The notes: a model not told the origin generated them from the sequence alone. A stretch of 64,000 nt of DNA from Rhodospirillales bacterium (GCA_009377525.1 WHTW01000008.1:430-64429), one strand, 5' to 3'; shown: positions 7,651 through 16,857, counted from the first letter of the stretch. Numbers and translations are program-made.

Positions 7651-8052
7651 ATGAGCACGATAGTTGGAACAGGCGGAGGCGCCGCTACCGCCGCAGGGAT
7701 GGATTTTCAGCACCGCGTCGGCGCACATATTCTTTCTAGCGTGCTTTGCGGTTTGCCAACAAATGCTGCACTGCAGTTTGCCGTTCTGTCGAAAATTAGC
7801 GCCGTCCATTTCGAAACGGGTGGTCTAGTCGACGACTTGAATGTCTATCTTGCGGACGGGTCACGCGTCTTCGTTCAGGCCAAGCGGACTATCCATTTCT
7901 CCGATCTTGGCACTTCTCCGTTCTGGGCGGTGATCAAGAGCTTTGCAGATAATTTTCTTCGACATGCTGATGAAGTGCCTATTCATTTGCTAGCGGTAAG
8001 TCCGGATTGCAACGCGCCTATGGGGAGGCGTCAAATCTCGTGGTTTAGATAG
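7651..8052 (+). pseudogene. N-terminal PD-(D/E)xK nuclease-like fragment (Cap4/DUF4297-like)
   Basis: A 133-residue open frame. FQHRVGAHILSSVL is followed by VHFETGGLVDDLNVYLADGS and VFVQAKRT. An acidic residue after a strand followed by Q-x-K is the PD-(D/E)xK pattern of the effector-nuclease domain at the N-terminus of Cap4/DUF4297-type anti-phage proteins. Those proteins are far longer and carry sensor or ATPase regions. Here the frame loses quality after ~115 residues (LLAVSPDCNA) and ends at 8052, while a good-quality frame (+1) is open from 8000. I infer a frameshift or internal deletion. Family assignment is by motif and moderate. Confidence 0.5.
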
Positions 8053-8125
8053 TAAGTGGGCTGTAAAATTCAGGCTTGATGATGGCAGCTATGAATACGC
8101 CTATGATCGAGGCCGGCTCCATCGA

Positions 8126-8680
8126 ATGACGAAACCGCACGCTGAGAAATTCGCAAAGAATTTGGATCGCACCGCAAAGCAAGGGAGAGGCTCCGATGAA
8201 GCCCTTTGCTACATTAAGGAAGGTCGCAAATTCGGCCCGAAGCATCTGCTTAGAAGTATCGCACATAAAGAAGAAAAGGTGCTTGAGATTACAGGTGCGA
8301 GTGTTGACTTCGTGTCGGCTGAGGTCGCTAAAGCGTACGATGTCTTTGACAACTGGTATGCGCCCATTTGTGTGCTTGTCGATGGTCATAGCGGTGAGGC
8401 CATCTCGTTGGGATTCTATTCGTTTTTGATCACTGATCCTTTTGAATGGTCGCAACGGGTACCAGAACTTATCGGTAAGCACATACTGCCAGAAGACGTG
8501 GAGTTCAAAGTGTTGGCTGACGATTCTGAAGTTGACGCTTTTCTTCTCACAACGTTTGAAAGTAGCAGGCGCGTTCTTGTAGACCCGATGGTGGACTCAG
8601 CCAACGGGTCCATCCGAGGCATCGAGATTGTTGCCTTGGCTGATTTGGAAGCTGAAGCTGAAGCTAAAGGTGGTCTATAA
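8126..8680 (+). CDS. Unrecognised protein in the AT-rich cassette
   Basis: A 184-residue frame from the first ATG, but the same frame is open without a start codon back to 8000. It reads protein-like from about 8054 (KWAVKFRLDDGSYEYAYD), so the true protein probably begins earlier or is the continuation of the broken gene at 7651. It is a soluble, acidic, mixed alpha/beta sequence. Landmarks are PHAEKFAKNLDRTAKQGRG, the repeated GPKHLL / GKHILPEDVEF pattern, NWYAPICVLVDGHSGEA and a Glu/Ala-rich tail. I see no transmembrane segment, signal peptide or known catalytic motif and do not recognise the family. Codon use is clearly AT-richer than in neighbouring genes. Confidence 0.55.
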   Translation: MTKPHAEKFAKNLDRTAKQGRGSDEALCYIKEGRKFGPKHLLRSIAHKEEKVLEITGASVDFVSAEVAKAYDVFDNWYAPICVLVDGHSGEAISLGFYSFLITDPFEWSQRVPELIGKHILPEDVEFKVLADDSEVDAFLLTTFESSRRVLVDPMVDSANGSIRGIEIVALADLEAEAEAKGGL

Positions 8681-8747
8681 ATCGCCTTCTTGGTTCCAAA
8701 TTAGGCCAAGCCCGGATGTCAGCTGGGACAGATCGCTTTAACTTTTC

Positions 8748-8770
8748 CCATCAGATCTGAGAGTAGCCGC
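8748..8770. repeat. Right direct repeat of the cassette (attR-like)
   Basis: This is the second copy of the 23-nt repeat, starting CCATCAGATCTG, in the same orientation as 7516-7538 with a single mismatch. It lies 6 nt beyond the TAG stop of the SDR gene (8777-8779). If the insert recombined out between the repeats, SDR and GFA would become consecutive genes on the minus strand. Confidence 0.75.
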
Positions 8771-8776
8771 TGCCGA

Positions 8777-9598
8777 CTATGTCGACGCCGCGCCCCAACC
8801 CTTCTCGATCCAGCCGAACTCCTTGAGGATCTGCTGGCTGTAGGTGACGCGGCCGTTCACCTTCTCCGTCGGTTCGCTCGCCAGCAAGAGCGCCGCGCGA
8901 GCCATCATCGAGGGCGGCTCGCCGCGCGGATCGTCGAGCCCGTCGACCAGCTTGTGATAGACGGTGCCCGGCGTCGGCACGACCCGAGACGGCGACACGC
9001 AGGCGACGGCGATGCCGCCATGCTGCGCCACCTCTTGCGCCAGGCCCTGAGTGAAACGCTCGAGGGCGGCCTTGCTCGCGCCGTACATCACGCCGCCGCG
9101 CACCGTCCGGTCCTCGTAGGGCCCGCGGCCGGGACCGATCGCCGATCCCGAGCTGATGTTGACGATGGCGCCGCGGCCGGCCGCGATCATGTCGGGCAGA
9201 ACCGCCTTGGACAGGATGAAGGGCGCGTGGTCATTGACGGCGAACGCCTTGATCCAGCGATTGGTCGGATAGTCGGCCGTCGGGATGTAATAATTGAGCG
9301 CGGCGTTGTTCACCAACGTGTCGATCCGGCCATAGGCGGCGCGCGCGGCTTGCACCAACCTGAGGCACTCCGCTTCCGACGAAATGTCCGCGGCGACAGC
9401 CGTCGCCTCGCCGCCTGCTGCCTTGATGTCGGCCACCGTCGTGGCGAGCGAGCCTTTGAGCTGGTGGTCGCCTTCGTTCAGCGTGCGCGCCACGCACACG
9501 ACCTTGGCGCCTTCCCCAGCGAACAATTCGGCGATCGCTTGCCCGATGCCACGGCTCGCTCCCGTGACGATGGCAACCCGTCCCGTCATCTTCCGCAT
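8777..9598 (-). CDS. Short-chain dehydrogenase/reductase
   Basis: A 273-aa classical SDR. The cofactor motif TGASRGIG lies at residues 12-19, followed by NNAALN (NNAG-like), the catalytic Ser region NISSGSA, and Tyr-x3-Lys in YGASK near residue 168. An Arg in VCVARTL after the second strand hints at NADP preference. The substrate is unknown. The start chosen is ATG 9598, with GGGAGG upstream and the motif at the expected distance; a longer frame adds ~99 non-homologous residues. The gene is divergent from the amidohydrolase at 9684. Confidence 0.88.
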   Translation of the reverse strand: MRKMTGRVAIVTGASRGIGQAIAELFAGEGAKVVCVARTLNEGDHQLKGSLATTVADIKAAGGEATAVAADISSEAECLRLVQAARAAYGRIDTLVNNAALNYYIPTADYPTNRWIKAFAVNDHAPFILSKAVLPDMIAAGRGAIVNISSGSAIGPGRGPYEDRTVRGGVMYGASKAALERFTQGLAQEVAQHGGIAVACVSPSRVVPTPGTVYHKLVDGLDDPRGEPPSMMARAALLLASEPTEKVNGRVTYSQQILKEFGWIEKGWGAAST

Positions 9599-9683
9599 GG
9601 CTGCCTCCCTCTGACTGTCGAAATCTGCCCCTTGCCGTCCCAGCCGGCCGACGCGCACAATTCGGGCAATAAGGGAGCGACGC

Positions 9684-10826
9684 ATGCAGTACAACCGCAT
9701 TTCTGCCGACTGCCACCTCGACCTGCCCTGGATGCCGCCTGACCTGTTCACGTCGATGGCCTCGCGCGAGATGAAAGAGCGCATGCCGTACGTCGTCGAC
9801 AGCGACGAGGGTCCGAAATGGACGGCCAGGAACGGCGCCGGCTTCGGCTTCAAGAACGGCGTCGGCCCGGCCGGCAGCAAGTACGTCAAGGGCAAGCATC
9901 ACCGCGTCGACGTGATGGCCGAGACCGGCCTCTACGAGGACGGCGCCAAGGACATCCGCCGCGTCTCCGACCCGCATCTGCGCATCAAGGACCTCGACCG
10001 CGACGGCGTCGATGCCGAGGTGATCTACGGCATCCTGGGCGCGGCCGGCCGGCTGAACGACAAGGATGCGGCCAACGAGATGCTGCGCATCTACAACGAC
10101 TGGCTGAAGGCCTTCTGCAGCCACTATCCCGACCGGCACATCGGGCTCGCCTGCCTGCCCTACGGCGACATCGACGCGGCGGTGAAGGAGATCCATCGCG
10201 TCGCCAAGCTCGGCATCAAAGGCCTCGAGCTCTCCTGCTCGTGGGACATGGAGCCGATGTGGCATCCGATGTGGGAGCCTCTGTGGAAGGCGGTGAACGA
10301 CGTGCAGCTGCCGCTGCACTTCCACACCTTCCCCAACGTGCCGCCCGACATGATCGGCAAGTATCCCGGCCGCGTCGGCCGCTCGGTGTTCTTCACCGTG
10401 GTCTCCGGCTTCCAGATGAACCTGGTGAACATCCTGGCGGCGATCATCGCGGCCAACGTGCTGGAGCGCTATCCCAACATCCGCATCGCCTTCGGCGAGT
10501 CGGGATGCGGCTGGATCCCCTATGCGCTCGACCGCATGGACTTCGAATGGGAGGACCGCTTCACCGACCTCGGGCTGAAGATGAAGCCTTCCGACTACTG
10601 GCGCCGCCAGTGCAAGGCCACCTTCCAATTCGACCGCATCGGCACCAAGCTGATCGACGACATGGGCGCGGAGAGCCTGATGTGGGGCTCGGATTATCCG
10701 CACGGCGACGGCGTGTGGCCGCACTCCGACAAGTACATCAAGGAGCAGTTCGCCGAGGTCTCGCCGGAGGTGACCAAGATGATCACCTGCACCAATGCCG
10801 GCAAGTTCTACGGGCTGATCAACTGA
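9684..10826 (+). CDS. Amidohydrolase-2 family metal-dependent hydrolase/decarboxylase
   Basis: A 380-aa TIM-barrel protein of the amidohydrolase-2 (ACMSD-like) group. It opens with ISADCHLDLPW, and strands end in LPLHFHTFP, FGESGCGWIPY and the signature GSDYPHGDGVWP, where Asp and His would bind or activate the metal. Relatives decarboxylate or hydrolyse aromatic acids such as aminocarboxymuconate semialdehyde or resorcylate, but nothing here fixes the substrate. The ATG is preceded by AGGGAG at good spacing. It is divergent from the SDR, suggesting a shared control region at 9599-9683. Confidence 0.82.
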   Translation: MQYNRISADCHLDLPWMPPDLFTSMASREMKERMPYVVDSDEGPKWTARNGAGFGFKNGVGPAGSKYVKGKHHRVDVMAETGLYEDGAKDIRRVSDPHLRIKDLDRDGVDAEVIYGILGAAGRLNDKDAANEMLRIYNDWLKAFCSHYPDRHIGLACLPYGDIDAAVKEIHRVAKLGIKGLELSCSWDMEPMWHPMWEPLWKAVNDVQLPLHFHTFPNVPPDMIGKYPGRVGRSVFFTVVSGFQMNLVNILAAIIAANVLERYPNIRIAFGESGCGWIPYALDRMDFEWEDRFTDLGLKMKPSDYWRRQCKATFQFDRIGTKLIDDMGAESLMWGSDYPHGDGVWPHSDKYIKEQFAEVSPEVTKMITCTNAGKFYGLIN

Positions 10827-10966
10827 ACCTGCCGACGACGTCGGCACCCGAGGCCATCCACGAAAGCCTCGATGAAGCGGACGGGGTTGTCCGGGTCGAC
10901 GTAATCGTCCACCGCTTCAGGCAGAAGCAGCAGTTGCGAGCGGTCTGTTCCTGAAAGGTGGGCCAT
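10808..10966 (-). pseudogene. IS1182-type transposase N-terminal remnant
   Basis: Only the first ~40 residues of an IS1182-family transposase remain: GTDRSQLLLLPEAVDDYV followed by DNPVRFIEAFVDGL. This is the typical opening of such enzymes before the DDE domain. The frame then degenerates and stops at 10808, overlapping the end of the amidohydrolase gene. No inverted terminal repeats or catalytic domain are visible. It marks a former insertion sequence. Confidence 0.7.
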
Positions 10967-11009
10967 GGCAGGAGTTATGCACGGCTGCTGCGAAGGCATG
11001 GGAGGGTGG

Positions 11010-11543
11010 TTAGCTGCCGTTCCATTCCGAGCGCACCAACTCGTACCAAACTTCGCCGTACTCGCTGCCCGGAAAGGGATCGGGCCAGTCGACGGAGACT
11101 GTGCGCGCATAATTCAAACCGATCTTTTCCATCACGCGGCGCGATGCGTGGTTCACCGCCGTCGTGGTCGCCACGATCTTGTCATACCCACCGCTTCTGA
11201 ACCCCCAGTCGACGAGAGCTGAAGCCCCTTCCGAGGCCAACCCCTGACCCCAATCCATCCGGCGCAGGCGATATCCGAGTTCGGCCAACGTCTCACTCTC
11301 TGGCCACAAACAGAACCACCCGACGAACGCGCCGTTGGTTGTGCGACGCGCCGTCCAAACGTAAGGCTCTGTTCCTCTGGGCATGAGGAACGTCGCGTTC
11401 GGATCGATTTGCTCATGGTCGACGGCGTGTCCGCCGTTAAGAAGACGCATGACCTCCGGATCAAGCTCAAGGTTGATGAAGTCAGCGCGGTCACTCGGGC
11501 AGCATGGACTGAGCGTCAGCCGCATCGTCTTCAAAACGGCCAT
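11010..11543 (-). CDS. GNAT-family N-acetyltransferase (RimJ/RimL-like)
   Basis: A 177-aa GNAT protein of the RimJ/RimL-type group. It starts LKTMRLTLSPCCPSDRADF and contains YVWTARRTTNGAFVGWF. The acetyl-CoA region ELGYRLRRMDWGQGLASEG has the expected Q/R-x-x-G-x-G/A pattern, and NHASRRVMEKIGLNYART closes the fold. Such enzymes acetylate protein N-termini, antibiotics or small amines; the substrate here is unknown. ATG 11543 is chosen because the family strand begins six residues later; an alternative start at 11606 adds 21 residues. Confidence 0.78.
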   Translation of the reverse strand: MAVLKTMRLTLSPCCPSDRADFINLELDPEVMRLLNGGHAVDHEQIDPNATFLMPRGTEPYVWTARRTTNGAFVGWFCLWPESETLAELGYRLRRMDWGQGLASEGASALVDWGFRSGGYDKIVATTTAVNHASRRVMEKIGLNYARTVSVDWPDPFPGSEYGEVWYELVRSEWNGS

Positions 11544-11734
11544 TTTGGAACATCCATCCATCGCCTTACCAAGTAAGCCTTGATTTGCTCGTAGTTCCAG
11601 ACCCAAGGCAAATCGGTCGCTAGTCTAAGCGCCGGATTAGGATCAGATTCGAAAGAAATTCCCTGAAGTCGAGTTTTCGGACGGTCTGCCTGACTTTTGC
11701 GTCGACCACGTGCGGATCGGTGGCTTTTTCGCAA

Positions 11735-11811
11735 TGGTTGCGGGGGCAAGATTTGAACCTACGACCTTCAGGCTATGAGCCTGACGAGCTACCGGCCTGC
11801 TCCACCCCAGT
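11735..11811 (-). tRNA. Degenerate initiator tRNA-Met(CAT)-like sequence
   Basis: A 77-nt minus-strand sequence retains the initiator-type D-arm (GAGC..GCTC), anticodon arm TCAGG-CTCATAG-CCTGA with anticodon CAT, the GGTTCAAAT T-loop and a 3' ACCA. The acceptor stem is broken: with 5' ACTGGGG against CCCCGCA, pairs 1-72 and 2-71 are mismatched and 3-70 is a T-G wobble. The T-stem has two wobbles. Loop position 38 is G rather than A. It may be a pseudo-tRNA or the remnant of an integration site rather than the working fMet tRNA. A covariance-model score would decide. Confidence 0.6.
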
Positions 11812-11892
11812 ATCGAGGCCGTCACCGCGTAGATGGCTACGCGGCCTTCACGGTGCTGGCCATCGTCGCGTAGATCGCGATCGCAGCATAGG

Positions 11893-12132
11893 CTAGCTGA
11901 AAGCCTTGAAGGTGATCAGGGTGAAGGTGTCCTTCACGCCGGCAAGCGTCTGGATCTTGCTGGTGACGAAATGACCGATGTCGGTCTTTTCGTCGAGATA
12001 GCACTTCATGAGGAGGTCGTACTGGCCGGATGTCGAATAGACCTCCGACACCTGATCGACACCACAAGCATCGTCGGCCACATCGTAGGCCTTACCGAGC
12101 TCGCATTTCACCATGATGAAGATGGTCTGCAT
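11893..12132 (-). CDS. Stand-alone Lrp/AsnC ligand-binding (RAM) protein
   Basis: A 79-aa protein consisting only of the Lrp/AsnC effector domain. It opens MQTIFIMVKCELGKAYDVAD, then VSEVYSTSGQYDLLMK, the hallmark GxYDL of RAM domains, and KIQTLAGVKDTFTLITF. It lacks a helix-turn-helix, so it cannot bind DNA by itself. Such SraL/Lrp-C proteins form ring oligomers and may sense amino acids or modulate full-length Lrp regulators. The start follows from the family N-terminus. Confidence 0.85.
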   Translation of the reverse strand: MQTIFIMVKCELGKAYDVADDACGVDQVSEVYSTSGQYDLLMKCYLDEKTDIGHFVTSKIQTLAGVKDTFTLITFKAFS

Positions 12133-12158
12133 GGTCCCCTGCGGGTTGGGGGACCACT

Positions 12159-13667
<1,509 letters not shown>

Positions 13668-13708
13668 TTAATTTCCGTGACTTAGTCCATTTTTCCGCTG
13701 GACTGTGG

Positions 13709-13748
13709 AGCGGTCTCATCAAGGCCTGAAGATTCGGGCCGGACCGCT
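13709..13748 (-). promoter_or_regulatory. Hairpin in the rhlE 5' leader
   Basis: AGCGGTC (13709-13715) pairs with GACCGCT (13742-13748), and an inner GGCC (13723-13726) pairs with GGCC (13737-13740). The result is an interrupted stem ~40-80 nt upstream of the helicase start codon on the minus-strand transcript. Helicase genes are often controlled through structured leaders, but no known RNA family is recognised here. Confidence 0.35.
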
Positions 13749-13820
13749 GGCGGCACTCATATGAGCCTTGAGCTGCCTTAAGTCAATGCAGCCCCCCTGC
13801 GCGGCTGCGTCGCGCACCGA

Positions 13821-14117
13821 TCAGGCCTTGAGCTCGATCTCCACGAAAACGAACTCGAAGCTGTTGGGATTGATGACGTCGTGCTCCACGCCGGTCTGGC
13901 GGGCGTACGACACGCCGGCCCGCAGGGGCGCCGGCACCGTCGCCTTGCCGTCAAAAATGTGCAATTCGCCGGTCGTCACCGGCACCACGACATAGTCGTG
14001 ATTGTGGCGGTGCCAGCCCGTATGGCCACCCGGGGGAAAGCGCCATTCGGTGACGATGACGCGGTCGTTCTCGACCTGAATGGTCGGCTTGGCGAGGGGA
14101 CGCTGATCGGTACTCAT
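13821..14117 (-). CDS. Small cupin-domain protein
   Basis: A 98-aa single-domain cupin. The motif WHRHNHDYVVVPV holds two His ligands and is followed by GELHIFDGK and AGVSYARQTGVEHDVIN, whose His completes the usual metal site. Small cupins of this kind are isomerases, dioxygenases or sensors; the substrate is not deducible. There is no signal peptide, so it is cytoplasmic. It stands alone between rhlE (upstream on the same strand, ~150 nt away) and the divergent MATE pump. Confidence 0.82.
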   Translation of the reverse strand: MSTDQRPLAKPTIQVENDRVIVTEWRFPPGGHTGWHRHNHDYVVVPVTTGELHIFDGKATVPAPLRAGVSYARQTGVEHDVINPNSFEFVFVEIELKA

Positions 14118-14209
14118 CGCGAAAAGCTAATGCGACTCGCGGCTTTTGTCAGGTGACAGACGGCTGCACCCTGCTAAATGGTGTATATGCACGTGTACAG
14201 GAGAGGCCC

Positions 14210-15637
14210 ATGGCCCATCCGCTTCTGACGGCACCCATCGGCAAGAGCCTGTGGAACCTTGCCGCGCCGACCACCGCCGTGATGGTGGCGCAGACCTTCG
14301 TGGCCATCGCCGAGACCTTCATCTTCGGGCGCCTCGGCACCGAAGCGCTGGCCGGCTTCGCCCTGGTTTTCCCCTTCATGATGATGATGACCATGATGGC
14401 GGCAGGCGGCATGGGCGGCGGCGTGGCGGCGGCCATGGCCCGTGCGGTGGGCGGCGGCCGCATCGAGGATGCGCGCGCGCTCGTCCTGCATGCCTTGGTG
14501 CTGGGCGCCGTGCTGGCGCTGCTGTTCACCCTGCTGGCCTGGACGGTGGCGCCTGCCCTCTATCGCCTGCTGGGCGGTGAAGGCCGGTCGCTCGACAATG
14601 CATTGACCTACTCCCACGTCCTGTTCAGCGGGGCGCTGGTCATCTGGGCCAACTTCTTCCTGTCGGCGCTGCTGCGCGGCGGCGGCGATGCAGCCACGCC
14701 CGGCCGCTACATGCTGTTTTCCTCGATCGCCCAGGTGCCGCTGTCCTACGGGCTGGCGCTGGGCATCGGCGACTGGCCGGGGCTCGGCATGGCGGGCCCG
14801 GCGATCTCCTCGCTGCTCACCTCCCTGGTCTCCGCCATCCTGCAGGCGCGCGCCCTGTGGCGCGGCAAGCTGGGCTTCGTGCCGACAGTCGCCGGCGTCG
14901 GCCTGCAAGGCCGCCTGTTCTGGGACATCCTGCGGGTCGGCCTGATCGCCTCCTTCTCGGCCTTCACCGCCAACCTCACCGCCATGCTGGTGACCGGACT
15001 GGTCGGCCGCTTCGGCGTCGCGGCCCTTGCCGGCTACGGCATCGGCGTGCGGCTGGAGTTCATGCTGGTGCCGCTGGCCTTCGGCATCGGCTCAGGCCTC
15101 ACGACCCTGGTCGGCGTCGCGGCCGGCGCCAACGACTGGAAGCGCGCCGTGCGCGCCGCCTGGATCGGCAGCCTGACGGCGGCCGGCGCGCTCGGCCTCT
15201 GCGGCTGGATCCTCGCCTTCGTCCCCGAGGGCTGGGCGCGCCTCTTCACCGATGACGCCAAGGTGGTCGACGCCACCGTCGCCTACATCACGCGCGTGGC
15301 ACCGTTCTACTGCCTGTTCGGGCTCGGCATGACGCTGTCGTTTGCCAGCCAAGGCGCGGGCCGCATGAAGGCGCCCTTCGCCGCCGGCATAGCCCGCCTC
15401 CTCATCGCCACGGTCGGCGGCTGGTTCGCCGTCGAGATCCTGGGTTGGGGCTTGGGCGGCGTGTTCGTCGCCGTCGCGGCCGGCATGATCGCCTTCGGCG
15501 GCCTGATCGCGGGACCGCTGCTCCTCATACCGTGGGGGCCCCTACGCTCAGGGGAGGGGCATGCTAAGCTTTCTCCAACTACCGGAGGAAGCGATGCAGC
15601 ACCCCTCGATCGCAACCTGGAACCGCAATCCCGCTGA
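14210..15637 (+). CDS. MATE-family multidrug/Na+ or H+ antiporter
   Basis: A 475-aa inner-membrane protein with about 12 hydrophobic segments arranged as two similar halves. It opens PIGKSLWNLAAPTTAVMVAQ, with the MATE-typical Pro in the first helix, and contains FLSALLRGGGDAATP and YGIGVRLEFMLVPLAFGIGSGL. MATE pumps export cationic drugs or metabolites using ion gradients. ATG 14210 is preferred, with AGGAGAGG upstream. The C-terminus runs 44 nt into the downstream methyltransferase gene, so the two are translationally coupled. Confidence 0.9.
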   Translation: MAHPLLTAPIGKSLWNLAAPTTAVMVAQTFVAIAETFIFGRLGTEALAGFALVFPFMMMMTMMAAGGMGGGVAAAMARAVGGGRIEDARALVLHALVLGAVLALLFTLLAWTVAPALYRLLGGEGRSLDNALTYSHVLFSGALVIWANFFLSALLRGGGDAATPGRYMLFSSIAQVPLSYGLALGIGDWPGLGMAGPAISSLLTSLVSAILQARALWRGKLGFVPTVAGVGLQGRLFWDILRVGLIASFSAFTANLTAMLVTGLVGRFGVAALAGYGIGVRLEFMLVPLAFGIGSGLTTLVGVAAGANDWKRAVRAAWIGSLTAAGALGLCGWILAFVPEGWARLFTDDAKVVDATVAYITRVAPFYCLFGLGMTLSFASQGAGRMKAPFAAGIARLLIATVGGWFAVEILGWGLGGVFVAVAAGMIAFGGLIAGPLLLIPWGPLRSGEGHAKLSPTTGGSDAAPLDRNLEPQSR

Positions 15638-16274
15638 AGAAGAAGCGATGGGCGCAGCGCATGCGCCGATCTGGCGGCGCATGATCAACGTTTCCGTGCC
15701 GCACGACCTGCACGAGTCGACCATCCTCGACTATGGCTGCAACCAGGGCGGCTTCCTGCGCATGCTGTACGACCGCCACCCCTACAAGAGCGCGGTCGGC
15801 ATCGACATCGCCCGCGAATCGGTGGCGCGCGCCGAGCTGCTGAAAGGCCATCGGCCGGTCGAGCACAAGGTCACCGACAGCGCCGCGTCGCTCGGCCGCA
15901 CCTTCGACTATGCCTTCAGCCACGAGGTGATCTACCTGCTGTGCGACCTGGCGGCGCACGCCCGCGACATGAAGGCCGCCGTCCGCCCCGGCGGCTCCTA
16001 TGTCGCGGCGATGGGCTGCCACGTCGACAGCGCGGTGTGGCCGCGCTGGCGCAAACTGATCTCCGAGACCTCGTCGATCCCGATCTACGACCATTCGCTG
16101 GAAGACGTCTCGAAGGCGTTCTCCGAGGCGGGCTTCACCGTGGCCGTGCGGCCGCTCGACCTCGATGCCTTCATGCCGGTGACCGTGGGCAGCGCCTACT
16201 TCCCCAAGGTGGTCGACCAGCTGCGCTACTACAGCCAGGACAAGGTGCTGTTCAGGTTCGTTCGGGCGCCATAG
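15594..16274 (+). CDS. SAM-dependent methyltransferase (class I)
   Basis: A 226-aa Rossmann-fold methyltransferase. Motif I is ILDYGCNQGGFLRML, the acidic end of strand 2 is VGIDIARESV, and strand 4 is FDYAFSHEVIYLL. AAVRPGGSYVAAM follows, with a C-terminal beta-hairpin region. The substrate is unknown. ATG 15594 is chosen because GGAGGAAG precedes it and the earlier in-frame ATG at 15561 lacks a site. It overlaps the MATE gene end by 44 nt, so pump and methyltransferase may act on the same compound, but this is inference. Confidence 0.82.
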   Translation: MQHPSIATWNRNPAEEEAMGAAHAPIWRRMINVSVPHDLHESTILDYGCNQGGFLRMLYDRHPYKSAVGIDIARESVARAELLKGHRPVEHKVTDSAASLGRTFDYAFSHEVIYLLCDLAAHARDMKAAVRPGGSYVAAMGCHVDSAVWPRWRKLISETSSIPIYDHSLEDVSKAFSEAGFTVAVRPLDLDAFMPVTVGSAYFPKVVDQLRYYSQDKVLFRFVRAP

Positions 16275-16278
16275 TCCC

Positions 16279-16851
16279 TCAGCCGAGTTCTACGGCGTAG
16301 CGATCAAGAATCCGAGCAAGCACCGTCGGATTGGACAGCCAATCGTTCGGTGGCCCGGACGGCACGACCGCCGGATCGCCGCGCTCGAATAAGGCGACGC
16401 AAAGCTGATCGTCGTCGTAGCGCGATCGATATTCGATACCGTCGAACCCGGCTGCGTGAGCTGCCGAACTCCAGCGTCGCGGCAGGTCGTGCGTCACTTC
16501 GGCTGTGGCCCCTGCCTGGGCAAGATGGCGCCCGTGTAGAGGCAGGAGCCGAAGGGGTCGCACCGTGCGCAGGCGGGACCAGCGTCGCTGCGCCATATCG
16601 GCGCGATCGACATAGCGGCGGCCAGGTTTCCGCAAATGCGTCTCGGCAAAGGCGCCCTCGACCTGATGTGCGGCGTAGAGAACACCGTAGACGCCCCGCG
16701 GGGTCATCGAACCTGTAGGTCGGGCCCTTGCCGAATAAACCGGACCGTAGTCCGCATGATGAGAGCGATAGAACTCGGTACGGGCGGCGACGGGCGCGAC
16801 CGGCGCATTCCCGCCGGTCAGTCGCGGTTGAGGTTCCCCGGCATCGGCCAT
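16279..16851 (-). CDS. RES-domain toxin
   Basis: A 190-aa RES-domain protein. The fold is marked by FYRSHHADYGPVYSARA (the Arg) and GVYGVLYAAHQVEGAFAET (the Glu), with a conserved Ser later (WSSAAHAAGFDGIEYRSR). RES toxins resemble ADP-ribosyltransferases; characterised members (MbcT, RES-Xre) deplete NAD+ or modify a target to stop growth. It follows its upstream partner by 6 nt on the same strand, antitoxin first, as in known RES-Xre systems. What is unusual is the partner (16858-17829), about twice the usual antitoxin size. Confidence 0.82.
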   Translation of the reverse strand: MADAGEPQPRLTGGNAPVAPVAARTEFYRSHHADYGPVYSARARPTGSMTPRGVYGVLYAAHQVEGAFAETHLRKPGRRYVDRADMAQRRWSRLRTVRPLRLLPLHGRHLAQAGATAEVTHDLPRRWSSAAHAAGFDGIEYRSRYDDDQLCVALFERGDPAVVPSGPPNDWLSNPTVLARILDRYAVELG

Positions 16852-16857
16852 GCGGAA

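Larger units (their letters stand above)
7516..8770. mobile_element. AT-rich insertion cassette bounded by 23-nt direct repeats
   Basis: A ~1.2 kb block is visibly AT-richer than its surroundings (many 60-base lines near 40-52% GC, against about 65%). It is bracketed by a 23-nt direct repeat (7516-7538 and 8748-8770, one mismatch). It contains a nuclease-like gene interrupted by a frame change and one unrecognised gene, both opposite in strand to their neighbours. Removing one repeat and the insert would place the GFA start ~38 nt after the SDR stop, with the GFA ribosome site intact. No integrase, transposase or terminal inverted repeats are visible, so a non-autonomous or decayed element is inferred. 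Confidence 0.6.

Noticed and set aside
7516-8770. Classical insertion sequence or integron cassette
   Set aside because: No transposase, integrase, terminal inverted repeats or attC-like folded site could be found; kept as an undefined direct-repeat cassette.
11643-11825. 60-residue frame containing VVGSNLAPATI
   Set aside because: It reads through the tRNA-like sequence; this peptide is the usual by-product of translating a tRNA 3' half.
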